Notes: generated by a model from the letters alone, not told the origin. A stretch of 64,000 nt of DNA from Sphingomonadales bacterium (GCA_019455285.1 JACFMS010000005.1:1-64000), one strand, 5' to 3'. Counted from the stretch's first letter, positions 36,001-45,020 are shown. Made by a program: numbers and translations.

Positions 36001-36729
36001 ATGGTTGCGGCAACGCCGACGCACACGAGATGGCGGCGTTTGCTGCCGCTTGGGTTGCTTCTCACGGCGGCGGCGCTGGCGTTCGCGTTTGATCTTGATC
36101 GCTATTTCAGCCTTGCCGCGCTGCGCGAGCACCGCGCCGCGTTGCAAGCATACGTCGCTAATCACCAGCTTGCGGCGCTCTTGATCTACGCCGGGCTTTA
36201 TGTTGCGGTGGTCGCCTTGTCATTGCCGGTTGGCGCGCTCTTGACCGTCGGCGGCGGGTTTCTGTTCGGAACTCTCATCGGCGGCGCGGCGACGGTCATC
36301 GGCGCGACCCTGGGAGCAACCATCATTTTTCTAGCCGCCCGCTACGCCTTCGGCGATTTCTTGAAAAATTGCGCCGCGCCGTGGCTGAAGCGCTTCGAGA
36401 CGGGATTTAAGCGCCATGCCGCAAGCTATCTGCTGATTCTAAGATTAGCGCCGGTCTTTCCGTTTTTTGTGGTCAACATCGCGCCGGCGTTTTTGGGCGT
36501 GCGCACCTCGCTTTATGTCGCCACCACGTTCTTTGGCATCATGCCCGGCACCTTTGTCTACGCCAGCGTCGGCAGTGGGCTCGGCGCCATTCTCGACGCC
36601 GGCGGCGCGCCCGATCTGAATATCATTTTCACGCCCCCGGTGCTGCTGCCCTTGCTGGCGCTGTCGGCGCTGGCGGCCTTTCCCATCGCGCTGCGTAAAG
36701 TGGGCTTATTAAGGTCGGCTGATGAGTAG
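36001..36729 (+). CDS. TVP38/TMEM64 (DedA-superfamily) membrane protein
   Basis: A 242-residue integral membrane protein of the TVP38/TMEM64 branch of the VTT/DedA superfamily. The conserved core has SLPVGALLTVGGGFLFGTLIGG, the re-entrant LGATIIFLAARYAFGDF and LRLAPVFPFFVVNIAPAFLG near residue 145-165. Members have been linked to lipid scrambling or transport. Its stop overlaps the start of the reductase gene by 8 bp. This pairing is also seen as a gene fusion in other bacteria, so a joint membrane redox role is suspected. Confidence 0.9.
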   Translation: MVAATPTHTRWRRLLPLGLLLTAAALAFAFDLDRYFSLAALREHRAALQAYVANHQLAALLIYAGLYVAVVALSLPVGALLTVGGGFLFGTLIGGAATVIGATLGATIIFLAARYAFGDFLKNCAAPWLKRFETGFKRHAASYLLILRLAPVFPFFVVNIAPAFLGVRTSLYVATTFFGIMPGTFVYASVGSGLGAILDAGGAPDLNIIFTPPVLLPLLALSALAAFPIALRKVGLLRSADE

Positions 36730-38128
36730 CGAGATCGCCGCCGATATCTGCGTCATTGGCGCCGGCGCCGGCGGCTTGAGCGTCGCGGCGGCGGCGGCGC
36801 GGCTTGGACGCTCCGTTGTCTTGATCGAGAAAGGCCGCATGGGCGGCGATTGTCTGAATTACGGCTGCGTGCCGTCCAAAGCGCTGATCGCCGCCGCGCG
36901 CCGGGCGAGCCAGGCGGGCGAGCGCCTCGGCGTGACCTACGACCGCCCCAAGGTCGATTTCGCCGCCGTGCGCCATCATCTGCAAAGCGTCATCGCCGCC
37001 ATCGCGCCCCATGATTCGCAGGAACGTTTCGAAGCCCTGGGCTGCACCGTGATCCGCGATCGGGCGCATTTCATCGCCCCCGACCGCGTCGCCGCCGGCG
37101 AGCGGATCATCCGCGCCCGCCGCTTCGTCATCGCCACCGGCTCCTCGCCGGCGATCCCGGACATCCCCGGCCTGGCCGTGACGCCCTTTCTGACCAACGA
37201 GACGATATTCGACCTGGAAACCCTGCCCGCTCACTTAATCGTGCTCGGCGGCGGACCCATCGGCTGCGAGCTGGGGCAGGCGTTTCGCCGCTTAGGCAGC
37301 CGGGTGACCATCGTCAGTCATAGTTTTCTCAAGCGCGACGATCCCGAGCTTGCCGCCGTGGTCCTGGACTCCTTGCGCCGGGATGGCGTCGAGATGCGGC
37401 GCGACGCCCTGCTCCGCGTCGCCGGCGATAACACCGGCATTGCCGCGCACACCGCCGGCGGCGAGACGCTGCGCGGCAGCCATCTGCTGATCGCCGCCGG
37501 CCGGCGGCCCAACATCGACGGCCTGGGACTGGCGGCCGCCGGCATCACCGCCACCCCCCGAGGCATCGTGGTGGATCAGCGACTGCGCACCACTAACCGC
37601 CGGGTTTACGCCATCGGCGACGTCACCGGCCGGGCGCTTTTTACCCATATGGCGGGCTACGACGCCGGCATCGTCATCCGCCACACCCTGTTTCGCCTGC
37701 CCGTTCGGGCGCGCACGGACATCACCCCGTGGTGCACCTTCACCACGCCCGAGCTGGCCCAGGCGGGGCAGAGCGAAGCCGCCGCCCGCGCCGCCGGCCA
37801 TGGCGATATCCGGGTCATCGTCGAGAAATTCGCCGACAATGACCGCGCCCGGGCCGAGGGCGAGACTGATGGCCTGATCAAGATCATCGCCGATCAAGGC
37901 GGCCGCATCCTGGGGGTTGGCATCGTCGGCCCCCATGCCGGCGAGCTTATTCAACCATGGTGTCTGGCGCTCAGCCGCAACTTGAAGCTGAGCGCGCTGG
38001 CCGGCTATATTGCCCCGTACCCGACCTTGGGCGAGGCGACGAAGCGCGCCGCTGGCGCTTTTTACGAACCCGCCCTGTTTGGTCCGTGGACAAGGCGGCT
38101 CGTCGCTCTCTTGGCCAAGCTCGGCTGA
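36722..38128 (+). CDS. FAD-dependent pyridine nucleotide-disulfide oxidoreductase, mercuric reductase-like
   Basis: A 468-residue flavoprotein of the lipoamide dehydrogenase/mercuric reductase class. The FAD motif VIGAGAGGLSVA is near residue 11, the redox-active disulfide is GGDCLNYGCVPSK, the NAD(P) motif VLGGGPIGCELGQAF is near residue 178, and the second FAD motif is VYAIGDV. The C-terminal catalytic His of true dihydrolipoyl dehydrogenases is not seen: the HPHPT-like segment reads APYPTLGE. It is therefore unlikely to act on lipoamide. It overlaps the TVP38 gene by 8 bp and precedes a histidine kinase. Confidence 0.88.
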   Translation: MSSEIAADICVIGAGAGGLSVAAAAARLGRSVVLIEKGRMGGDCLNYGCVPSKALIAAARRASQAGERLGVTYDRPKVDFAAVRHHLQSVIAAIAPHDSQERFEALGCTVIRDRAHFIAPDRVAAGERIIRARRFVIATGSSPAIPDIPGLAVTPFLTNETIFDLETLPAHLIVLGGGPIGCELGQAFRRLGSRVTIVSHSFLKRDDPELAAVVLDSLRRDGVEMRRDALLRVAGDNTGIAAHTAGGETLRGSHLLIAAGRRPNIDGLGLAAAGITATPRGIVVDQRLRTTNRRVYAIGDVTGRALFTHMAGYDAGIVIRHTLFRLPVRARTDITPWCTFTTPELAQAGQSEAAARAAGHGDIRVIVEKFADNDRARAEGETDGLIKIIADQGGRILGVGIVGPHAGELIQPWCLALSRNLKLSALAGYIAPYPTLGEATKRAAGAFYEPALFGPWTRRLVALLAKLG

Positions 38129-38159
38129 CGGATCGCTGCGCCAACAAACGAAGGACGTC

Positions 38160-39575
38160 ATGCGGCGGGGCATCCTGAAGGCCCTCAAATCCAAATTGTC
38201 GGCGCGCCTCCTCATTCTGACGGCGGCCTTCGTGATGCTGGCCGAAGTGCTGATCTACGTGCCCTCCATCGCCCAATATCGCCGCACCTGGTTGGAGGAG
38301 CGGCTGGGCTCGGCGCAGATCGCGGCGCTCGCCTTGGAGGCAACATCCAGCCATATGCTGAGCGCCGATCTGGCGCGCGAGCTTTTGACCAACGCCGGCG
38401 TCGCGGCGGTGGTGCTAAAGCGCGGCGATGCGCGGCGGCTGATTTTGCGCGGCGACATGGCCATGGATATCGCCGTCATGTATGACCTGCGCGCCGCCCG
38501 GCCATGGACGCTGATCGGCGACGCTTTTGAAACTATGTTTCTGCTTGCTGACGACCGCCTGATCGAAGTGACGGGCAGCGCCCGCAAAGGCTCCGGCGAA
38601 TACGTGCAGATCATGCTCTATCCCGGCGAATTGAAGCGCGCCATGATCGACTACTCGCGCAATATCTTGCTGCTCTCCATCGTCATTTCACTGGTCACCG
38701 CCGGCTTGGTTTATGTGGCGCTCACCGGATTGATGGTGCGGCCCATTCGCCGCATCACCCACAGCGTGGTGGCGTTCCGGCAAGCGCCGGAAGCGCTCAC
38801 TTCACGCTTAAACCCTTCATTACGCAGCGACGAGATCGGCGTTGTCGAACGCGAGCTTGCCGCCATGCAGGCCGACCTCCAAACAGCGCTGACGCAAAAG
38901 ACGCGGCTCGCCAATCTCGGCGCGGCGGTAGCCAAGATCAATCACGATCTGCGCAACATCCTCGCCGGCGCGCAGCTGCTTTCCGATCGTCTCGCCACGG
39001 TGGAAGATCCCACGGTGCGCGCGCTGTCGCCACGCTTCATGCGCGCCATTGACCGCGCCATCAATCTGTGCGCGGCGACGCTGGCTTATGGCCGCGCGCC
39101 GGAGACGACCTTACAGCCGACATCGGTCAATCTGCACGCGCTGGTGATGGAGGTTGCCGCCGCGCTGGGCCTGACGCGGGAGGACGGCGGCAAGCTTCGC
39201 TTCTGCAATATGGTCGATGACGCCATGACCGTAATGGTCGACGGCGAACAGTTCTTCCGCGTGCTGATGAATTTATGCCGCAATGCCCGCGACGCCATCG
39301 AGGCCGCACCGGCAAAGGATGCGCCCTGCGATATTTACGTCACCGCGCGCCAGGATGACGCCGCCACGGTAATCGAGGTGTCGGATACCGGCCCCGGCCT
39401 GCCGGCCGCCGCACGCGCCCATCTGTTCGAGCCGTTTCGCGGCAGCGCCACCGCCGGCGGTAGCGGCTTGGGGCTCGCCATCGCCAAGGAAATCGTCGAG
39501 GCCCACGGCGGCGCTATCACGCTCATTGACAACGATGCTGCCGGCACGATGTTTCGCATCACGCTGCCGCGCTAA
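38160..39575 (+). CDS. sensor histidine kinase
   Basis: A 471-residue membrane histidine kinase. A first helix at about residues 15-35 and a second at about 170-195 enclose a periplasmic sensing region of some 135 residues. A HAMP domain (GLMVRPIRRITHSVVAFR) follows, then an H-box with KINHDLRNILAGAQLL, an N-box LCRNARDAI and G-boxes DTGPGLP and GGSGLGLAI. No response regulator gene is next to it in this window. ATG at 38160 lies 31 bp after the reductase. The longer frame through that gene is rejected. Confidence 0.92.
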   Translation: MRRGILKALKSKLSARLLILTAAFVMLAEVLIYVPSIAQYRRTWLEERLGSAQIAALALEATSSHMLSADLARELLTNAGVAAVVLKRGDARRLILRGDMAMDIAVMYDLRAARPWTLIGDAFETMFLLADDRLIEVTGSARKGSGEYVQIMLYPGELKRAMIDYSRNILLLSIVISLVTAGLVYVALTGLMVRPIRRITHSVVAFRQAPEALTSRLNPSLRSDEIGVVERELAAMQADLQTALTQKTRLANLGAAVAKINHDLRNILAGAQLLSDRLATVEDPTVRALSPRFMRAIDRAINLCAATLAYGRAPETTLQPTSVNLHALVMEVAAALGLTREDGGKLRFCNMVDDAMTVMVDGEQFFRVLMNLCRNARDAIEAAPAKDAPCDIYVTARQDDAATVIEVSDTGPGLPAAARAHLFEPFRGSATAGGSGLGLAIAKEIVEAHGGAITLIDNDAAGTMFRITLPR

Positions 39576-41339
39576 TCACTCCCCAATCGCCACGCCTTCG
39601 CGGCGTGGGTCGGCCCCGCCCTGCAGATGTCGGTCCCTGCCTTCGCCCACCACCATCACGCCGTGCAAGCCGCTGGCGATGCGACGCGTCGTGACGGTAT
39701 GGCCAAGCGCCCTTAGCGCCGGCGCGAGATCGGCGGGCGCGCCTTCCTCCAGGGTCAAGGGTCCGCCTGCGGCGATGAAGTTCGGCAATTCGATGGCGGC
39801 CTGAATATCAAGCTCCCAATCAAGAACGCCGATCAGCGTTTTGGCGACAAAGCCGATGATGGCGTTGCCGCCGGGCGAGCCGACGGCCAGCTCAAAGCGT
39901 CCGTCGCGATCAATTACGATGGTCGGCGACATCGAGCTGCGCGGCCGCTTGCCCGGCTCCACCCGATTGGCCACCGGCACGCCGTCGGCCATCGGCTCGA
40001 AGGCGAAATCAGTCAGCTGGTTATTGAGAAAGAAGCCATCCACGAAGAGGCGGCTGCCGAACGCGCTCTCGACGCTGGTGGTCATGGAAACCACCGCGCC
40101 CCTTTGATCCACCACCACGAAATGGCTGGTGGATGGCACTTCCGGGGTGGTTCCCGTCCCCCGGGGCGGCGCGCCGGGTGGTGTGCCGGGCGTAACCGTC
40201 GTCATGGCGCGCGTCGGGTCGATCAGCGCCGAGCGGGCTTTCAAATATTGCGCGTCGACGAGCCCCGCCGTCGGCACCATGACCTTGTCGGGATCGGCCA
40301 CATAACGGTCGCGGTCGGCGTAGGCCAGCCGCGAGGCCTCGACAATGAGATGCAGGGCGCGGGGCGACATTGGCTGTTCCGCCGCCAGATCGAACCGTTC
40401 AAGAAGCTTCAGGATCGCCAGCACCGTGCTGCCGCCGGAGGACGGCGGCCCCATGCCGCAGATTTTCCGATCGCGGTAGACGCCGCATAAGGGCGCGCGC
40501 TCCAGCGCCCGATAGGCGTTCAAGTCATCGAGCGACAGCGCGCCGGGATGGCGCGGTGCCTGTTTGACCGCACGCACCATGTGTTTGGCGATGCGGCCCT
40601 TATAGAACGCCTGTGGCCCATGGCGTTGAATGGCCCGCAAGGTAGCGGCATAGGCGGGATTCTTCAGGTTCGTTCCGGCGCTGAGCGCCTTGCCCGTCTG
40701 GTCGAACAAATAGCCCTTGGCGGCGGGAAAATCCCGCAGCAGCGGATCGCTGTCGGCCAAATATTGCAGCCGCGGCGAGACGATGAACCCATCCTCGGCG
40801 AGCTTGATCGCCGGCGCAAAGAGATCGCCCCACGGCAGGCGGCCATAGCGCTGATGGGCCAGCGCCAGCATGGCGACGACCCCGGGCGTACCCACCGAGC
40901 GGCCGCCGGCCACCGCCTCCAGATAACCTTCAAAGGTGCGCGGCGTGCCGGCAAACAGCAGCGGCGTGACGCCGGCGGGGGCGGTTTCGCGGCCATCGAC
41001 CGTGGTCAAGATCGGCGCGCCATTCTCCACCGGCGCGTAATAAAGCAGAAACGCGCCACCGCCGATCCCAGAGGATTGCGGCTCCACCAGCCCCAACACC
41101 AACTGCACGGCGATCGCCGCATCAACCGCGCCGCCGCCTTGCTTTAAGATCGCCAGCCCAGCCTCGGCGGCATAAGGGTTGGCCGCCGCCACCATCTCGT
41201 GATGCGCCACGCTCGGCGCCCGAGCCAGCACCGGACCATGGGCGAAAATCAGCGCCGCCAGCAGCAGACGCGACCAGACAATCCTCAAATGCCTTAACTC
41301 CGATTGACGCGGCGACGGAAACATCCGTAGCTTCTTCAA
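39576..41339 (-). CDS. ggt: gamma-glutamyltransferase
   Basis: A 587-residue periplasmic Ntn-hydrolase that transfers or hydrolyses gamma-glutamyl groups, for example of glutathione. A signal peptide (about residues 15-40, ending VLARAPS) precedes the large subunit. Autocleavage is expected before Thr404, in PSTSHFVVVD. The substrate motifs LGLVEPQSSGIGGGAF and RPRSSMSPTIV are intact. An ATG five codons in is an alternative start. The stop abuts the histidine kinase stop in a convergent arrangement, and it is divergent from the P1 peptidase. Confidence 0.94.
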   Translation of the reverse strand: MKKLRMFPSPRQSELRHLRIVWSRLLLAALIFAHGPVLARAPSVAHHEMVAAANPYAAEAGLAILKQGGGAVDAAIAVQLVLGLVEPQSSGIGGGAFLLYYAPVENGAPILTTVDGRETAPAGVTPLLFAGTPRTFEGYLEAVAGGRSVGTPGVVAMLALAHQRYGRLPWGDLFAPAIKLAEDGFIVSPRLQYLADSDPLLRDFPAAKGYLFDQTGKALSAGTNLKNPAYAATLRAIQRHGPQAFYKGRIAKHMVRAVKQAPRHPGALSLDDLNAYRALERAPLCGVYRDRKICGMGPPSSGGSTVLAILKLLERFDLAAEQPMSPRALHLIVEASRLAYADRDRYVADPDKVMVPTAGLVDAQYLKARSALIDPTRAMTTVTPGTPPGAPPRGTGTTPEVPSTSHFVVVDQRGAVVSMTTSVESAFGSRLFVDGFFLNNQLTDFAFEPMADGVPVANRVEPGKRPRSSMSPTIVIDRDGRFELAVGSPGGNAIIGFVAKTLIGVLDWELDIQAAIELPNFIAAGGPLTLEEGAPADLAPALRALGHTVTTRRIASGLHGVMVVGEGRDRHLQGGADPRREGVAIGE

Positions 41340-41367
41340 GTATCAGCGATAGAGGATCAAGGAACGC

Positions 41368-42381
41368 ATGGTCAAGCCGGGGCGACGCAATCTCATCACC
41401 GACGTGCCAGGCGTGCTGGTGGGCAACGCCGATGATGCCGCGGTGCGGACGGGGGTTAGCGTGATCCTGCCGACGCGGCCGGCGACGGTGGGCGTCGATG
41501 TGCGCGGCGGCGCGCCAGGCACCCGGGAGACCCCTGCCCTCGATCCGAATTGTCTGGTGGCGGAGGCGCACGCCATCGTGCTGGCCGGCGGTTCGGTGTT
41601 CGGCCTGGCGGCGGCGGACGCCGTGGCGGCGGCGCTCTCGGTGCGGGGCATCGGTCTCGCCCTCACCCCGCGCGCCGTGCCGGTGGTGCCGGCGGCGATC
41701 CTTTATGATCTGGGCAACGGCGGCGACAAGGCGTGGGGCGAGACCCCGCCTTATGTCGCATTGGGTCGCCAGGCGCTGGCGGCGGCCGGCGAAGTTTTCT
41801 CCCTAGGCAACGCCGGGGCCGGCTTCGGCGCCATCGCCGGCGCGCTGAAAGGCGGTCTGGGCAGCGCCTCGGCCGATTGCGGCGATGGCTTTATCGTCGG
41901 CGCGCTGATCGCCGTTAATGCTTTCGGCAGCGTCACCATGGATGAATCAGGATCGCTGTGGGCCGCCCCCTTCGAGCAAGGAGGGGAATTCGGCGCACTG
42001 CCCGCCCTTGCTTTACCGCGAAATGGCCAAGGGGTTTCGATGACGCCCGATCTTGCCAAGGCGGCGCTGCCGGCCGCCAATACCACCATCGGCGTCGTCG
42101 CCACCAATGCCCGGCTGACCAAAGCGGAAGCCGAACGTCTGGCCATCATGGCGCACGACGGCTTGGCCCGCGCCATCCGGCCGGTGCACACGCCGTTTGA
42201 CGGCGATACCCTGTTTGCTATGGCGACGGGGGAGCGGGAGCTGGGCGACAACCGGCCGCTGGCGTTGACCCGGCTTGGGGCGGTGGCCGCCGATTGCGTC
42301 GCCCGCGCCGTGGCGCATGGCGTGCTGGCCGCCAAGACCTTAGGTGAGGCCAAAGCCTACAGAGAGGTTTTCTTTAAATAG
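41368..42381 (+). CDS. P1 family peptidase (DmpA/NylC type)
   Basis: A 337-residue Ntn-fold hydrolase of the S58/DmpA family, which includes aminopeptidases that act on D- and beta-amino peptides, and nylon-oligomer hydrolase NylC. The N-terminal LITDVPGVLVGNADDAAVRTG and GGSVFGLAAADAV motifs are typical. Autocleavage is predicted between Asn238 and Thr239 in AANTTIGVVATNA, giving the nucleophilic Thr as in NylC. No signal peptide is seen. It begins 28 bp from ggt on the other strand and its 3' end overlaps the convergent lipoprotein gene by 25 bp. Confidence 0.9.
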   Translation: MVKPGRRNLITDVPGVLVGNADDAAVRTGVSVILPTRPATVGVDVRGGAPGTRETPALDPNCLVAEAHAIVLAGGSVFGLAAADAVAAALSVRGIGLALTPRAVPVVPAAILYDLGNGGDKAWGETPPYVALGRQALAAAGEVFSLGNAGAGFGAIAGALKGGLGSASADCGDGFIVGALIAVNAFGSVTMDESGSLWAAPFEQGGEFGALPALALPRNGQGVSMTPDLAKAALPAANTTIGVVATNARLTKAEAERLAIMAHDGLARAIRPVHTPFDGDTLFAMATGERELGDNRPLALTRLGAVAADCVARAVAHGVLAAKTLGEAKAYREVFFK

Positions 42382-43220
42382 ATCGCCACCGCCACGGCTT
42401 CGCCATCCGGCGTTACGGCGATGGCGGTCTGATCATAACCGACGCCCGATGCCTTGAGCGCCCGCAATACCTGGCGCAGCGCCGCCTGTTCCTCGGCCCG
42501 CGCCGCCGCCGGTCCGCGGGCGATGATGTCGAAGGCGACATCGGGCACTTGCGCCTTAAGGGCGCGCACCGCTGCCTTCAGCTTGGCCTCGAACGCCGGC
42601 GCTGGCTTGGCGAACCTGATCTCGGCAAAGGCGGTGCGGTTCTGCGCGTCGATGGCGTTGGGGCCGGGTTCACCCACCGCCGCCGGCGTCAACACCGCCA
42701 GGCGGTTCTGTTCGCCGTAAAGCCGCTGCCGCCAAAGTCCCAGCGCGCCATCCACGGCGGCCACCAGGTGGCCCACCTCCTGCAGCTCAGCACCGGCGTC
42801 GGGAATTGCGATCAAGGGCGCGGCGAAGGCTGTCACCTCGTCATTGAGCGCCCGCAGATCGTCGATCTCGGCGCTCAAGCGGCTCAAGGCTGACTGCGCG
42901 CCGCTCCACGCCTCAGCAAAATAGGGCGTGTCCGGCGCTTGCCCCAGGTGGCGGTCCAGCATCGCCTCATAAACGCCCAGAGTGCCTTGCAGGGTGGCCC
43001 GCTGGTCATCAAAGCGGGTGCGGAAGGCCGCAAGCCTGGCGCGATCGACCGCCGGCGCAATGGCAGGCGCGGGGCTTTCCTCAGCCGCGCCGCCGGCGGC
43101 CGGCGCCACCGCGCTCACCGGTCGCTCCACCGCCCCCAAATGCGGCCACGCGCCTTGGGCGCAGCCCATGAGGAGGAGCGTCAGCGCAAGTGGAACGAAG
43201 CTGTGTCGGCGACTGGTCAT
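42357..43220 (-). CDS. hypothetical lipoprotein
   Basis: A 287-residue protein with a lipoprotein signal: LALTLLLMGC, acylated Cys at residue 20. An Ala/Pro-rich spacer (about 30-55) and a helical region (about 57-190) are followed by a C-terminal part with EIRFAKPAPAFEAKLKAAV and GVGYDQTAIAVTPDGEAVAVAIYL, which has the alternating look of an OmpA-like or secretin-like alpha/beta fold. I do not recognise the family. It is convergent with the P1 peptidase. The predicted place is the inner face of the outer membrane. Confidence 0.7.
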   Translation of the reverse strand: MTSRRHSFVPLALTLLLMGCAQGAWPHLGAVERPVSAVAPAAGGAAEESPAPAIAPAVDRARLAAFRTRFDDQRATLQGTLGVYEAMLDRHLGQAPDTPYFAEAWSGAQSALSRLSAEIDDLRALNDEVTAFAAPLIAIPDAGAELQEVGHLVAAVDGALGLWRQRLYGEQNRLAVLTPAAVGEPGPNAIDAQNRTAFAEIRFAKPAPAFEAKLKAAVRALKAQVPDVAFDIIARGPAAARAEEQAALRQVLRALKASGVGYDQTAIAVTPDGEAVAVAIYLKKTSL

Positions 43221-43328
43221 CAGGGCGGACTTTAGCCATTCCCCCCCGTCGCCACAAGCGCCGGGAAGGGCTTGCCATTTAGGGAAGATGCGGCTAGGTT
43301 CGCCGCCTGCTTGCCATCAAGGCCAAGG

Positions 43329-43405
43329 GCGCCCGTAGCTCAGCTGGATAGAGCACCAGACTACGAATCTGGGGGTCAGGAGTTCGAATCTCTTCGGGCG
43401 CGCCA
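43329..43405 (+). tRNA. tRNA-Arg (ACG)
   Basis: A 77-nt tRNA with encoded CCA. The acceptor GCGCCCG pairs with CGGGCGC, the D arm is GCTC/GAGC, the anticodon arm CAGACTACGAATCTG has anticodon ACG at 43363-43365, and the T loop is TTCGAAT. ACG is read as ICG after deamination. The segment downstream is AT-richer and holds accessory genes, so this tRNA is a likely integration site. Confidence 0.97.
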
Positions 43406-43442
43406 TTTTGATTTTATTGAATATTTTCGCCTTTTTGGGTAT

Positions 43443-43460
43443 CCCCTATAAAATCCCCCA
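43443..43460 (+). other. candidate recombinase arm-site motif beside tRNA-Arg
   Basis: CCCCTA, six A/T bases, then CCCCCA occurs 38 bp downstream of the tRNA-Arg 3' end. The same arrangement with identical spacing occurs at 55900-55917, just inside the left edge of the tRNA-Leu island. Motifs of this style near tRNA-borne attachment sites may be binding sites of the lost integrase. Confidence 0.4.
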
Positions 43461-43516
43461 AAATGCCGCTAGCAAGCGCATGAGCGGTTTGTATTCAAGA
43501 TAAAACACCCCTGTCA

Positions 43517-43560
43517 TGCCCGCTTTAGGCGGGCAGCCGGTCTTTTATAAAATAGACCGG
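43517..43560. repeat. paired hairpins (REP-like)
   Basis: Two adjoining hairpins lie between tRNA-Arg and the first accessory gene. One is TGCCCGC/GCGGGCA (43517-43535, loop 5). The other is CCGGTCT/AGACCGG (43537-43560, loop 10 and AT-rich). The first resembles the REP-like element at 27-44. They could end the tRNA transcript or be part of a dispersed repeat unit. The rest of the 163-bp gap shows no gene. Confidence 0.55.
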
Positions 43561-43568
43561 ACTCCCGC

Positions 43569-43760
43569 TCATAGGCTTCTGGGACCGCGATGGCATTCAA
43601 TCCAAACGTTCAAGCTCGCCCATTTGTGGATGATGCACAGCCTAATTTTAAGAAAATAAGCGGGCGCGTTGCCGTGAGGTTGTTTGTTGATGAGGGTACC
43701 GGCTGCGAGTTTAGTGTATCCCACCGTTTCGCCGGTAGTGTAATGGTCAGTTTCAGACAT
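43569..43760 (-). CDS. small HTH protein, AlpA/excisionase-like
   Basis: A 63-residue protein. The stretch YTTGETVGYTKLAAGTLIN, then GNAPAYFLKIRLCIIHK and a final LNVWIE, follows the pattern of HTH_17/AlpA-type excisionases (T-x-E-x-A-x-Y ... TL.. .G.GP.F.K.GR.V.Y ... L..W). The basic GRR segment is altered to IRLC, so it may be decayed. ATG at 43760 has GGAGA 9 bp upstream. Such proteins usually accompany an integrase on mobile elements; none remains here. A 77-residue frame on the other strand (43590-43823) is the less convincing alternative. Confidence 0.5.
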   Translation of the reverse strand: MSETDHYTTGETVGYTKLAAGTLINKQPHGNAPAYFLKIRLCIIHKWASLNVWIECHRGPRSL

Positions 43761-43860
43761 TCCATTCATTCTCCATATCATTGCCGGATAATCCCGGCTG
43801 GTATAGAGAAAGATGAGATATAATGTTTGCCCGAAAAAGATGCCTGAAATTTGCCCAAAA

Positions 43861-44922
43861 TTATAATTTCGGGCAGGTCTTAGCTCGAACTAATGGCCCT
43901 ATTTTGTTACGGATGGTCTTTGCTTTTGGCTTTTGGGGTGCATTTACGTGATTTAATCTCACCCATTCCTCAAGCGCATTGGCCTCAGCTTGCTGGCTTC
44001 CTGCGTATTCATTCGCCATCCAACGACGCTCAAATTCTTGTAATACAAGGTCCATTATGGACGGACGTCCTGGTAACCCTGCCTTGTAGGAATACCCGTG
44101 AGGAAACCGCATATTCAGCGGCGGAAAAGCTTTCAGAAGTTCAGCACAATTCACACGAACGTCTATAAAATGCGGAAATACTTTATCTGTTGGATACATT
44201 CTATCGATATGGCTAAATCTACAAAAAGCCATGCACTCCATATCCGATAAGATGTGGGGAATTGTTTTTGGTTGACTATCCATATCAGCTACGTAGCGGC
44301 CAGATATGCGAATATGCCCGCCTGCAGCTTTTTTAGTCAACAACACGCATGCCTCTTTAAGGCGTGCTTCAGATTCCGAACATGAAAGCCCAAAGTAGCC
44401 AGGGCCTGGTACTTGACCATATTGATTTGCGGAAATCGAATGCTTGAATCCTATCCATGTGACCGCCTCAGTTAAAGTAATCCAGTCCTCATCAGGAGGA
44501 AGACGGGGTTCTGGGTTGCTGCTAATTGCATCAAGCCAGGCAATAAACGGCCCCTTGCGTGTTATCAGTACTTGGCCATTATATTTTGCCATTGAGTCAT
44601 CTAAGAAAGATTGGCAATTATCCCCGGAAAAGGTACGTTCAGGCCAATGGCTGTCGCGCCAATGTTCCGGTAAAACACGATCGGGCTGGTTCCAATCATC
44701 CAGCCAGTAGAATACGTCTAGCCCCCCACTTTCGGCTCCTATTCTTTGACTCAGAAGAGAGCTGAGCGACTGATAAAGTTCTTCGTTAAATTTCCGATTA
44801 GGGCAATTAAAATTACTGTCATCAAATTGACGGGGTGCGGGAAATTGACCGAAAGGTAGGCGTTCGACAAGGAGGGAAAACGCTTCTTTCAACGTTATAA
44901 AGCCATCCGGCACACGGTTCAT
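43861..44922 (-). CDS. hypothetical accessory protein
   Basis: A 353-residue protein of unknown function in an AT-richer segment unlike the surrounding genome. Two similar segments, FITLKEAFSLL at the N-terminus and WITLTEAVTWIGF near residue 130, suggest an internal repeat. The C-terminal 90 residues, with PGRPSIMDLVLQEFERR and a final KTIRNKIGPLVR, look like a tail found, from memory, on many uncharacterised alphaproteobacterial island proteins. No signal peptide, membrane segment or catalytic motif is seen. ATG at 44922 follows a G-rich stretch; a longer frame to 45102 overlaps the antitoxin gene and is rejected. Confidence 0.7.
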   Translation of the reverse strand: MNRVPDGFITLKEAFSLLVERLPFGQFPAPRQFDDSNFNCPNRKFNEELYQSLSSLLSQRIGAESGGLDVFYWLDDWNQPDRVLPEHWRDSHWPERTFSGDNCQSFLDDSMAKYNGQVLITRKGPFIAWLDAISSNPEPRLPPDEDWITLTEAVTWIGFKHSISANQYGQVPGPGYFGLSCSESEARLKEACVLLTKKAAGGHIRISGRYVADMDSQPKTIPHILSDMECMAFCRFSHIDRMYPTDKVFPHFIDVRVNCAELLKAFPPLNMRFPHGYSYKAGLPGRPSIMDLVLQEFERRWMANEYAGSQQAEANALEEWVRLNHVNAPQKPKAKTIRNKIGPLVRAKTCPKL

Positions 44923-45020
44923 ACCGCCCCCCCGCACATCCTGCCCGCATGTAAGATTGGCGCGGCGGTCCCGTGCGGTACGGGATGTTCGGCGGCCAAA
45001 CCTTGCCGCGCCAGTTCGGA

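Noticed and set aside
43590-43823. 77-codon plus-strand frame beside tRNA-Arg
   Set aside because: It overlaps the minus-strand HTH frame, which has both a ribosome-binding site and a recognisable residue pattern.
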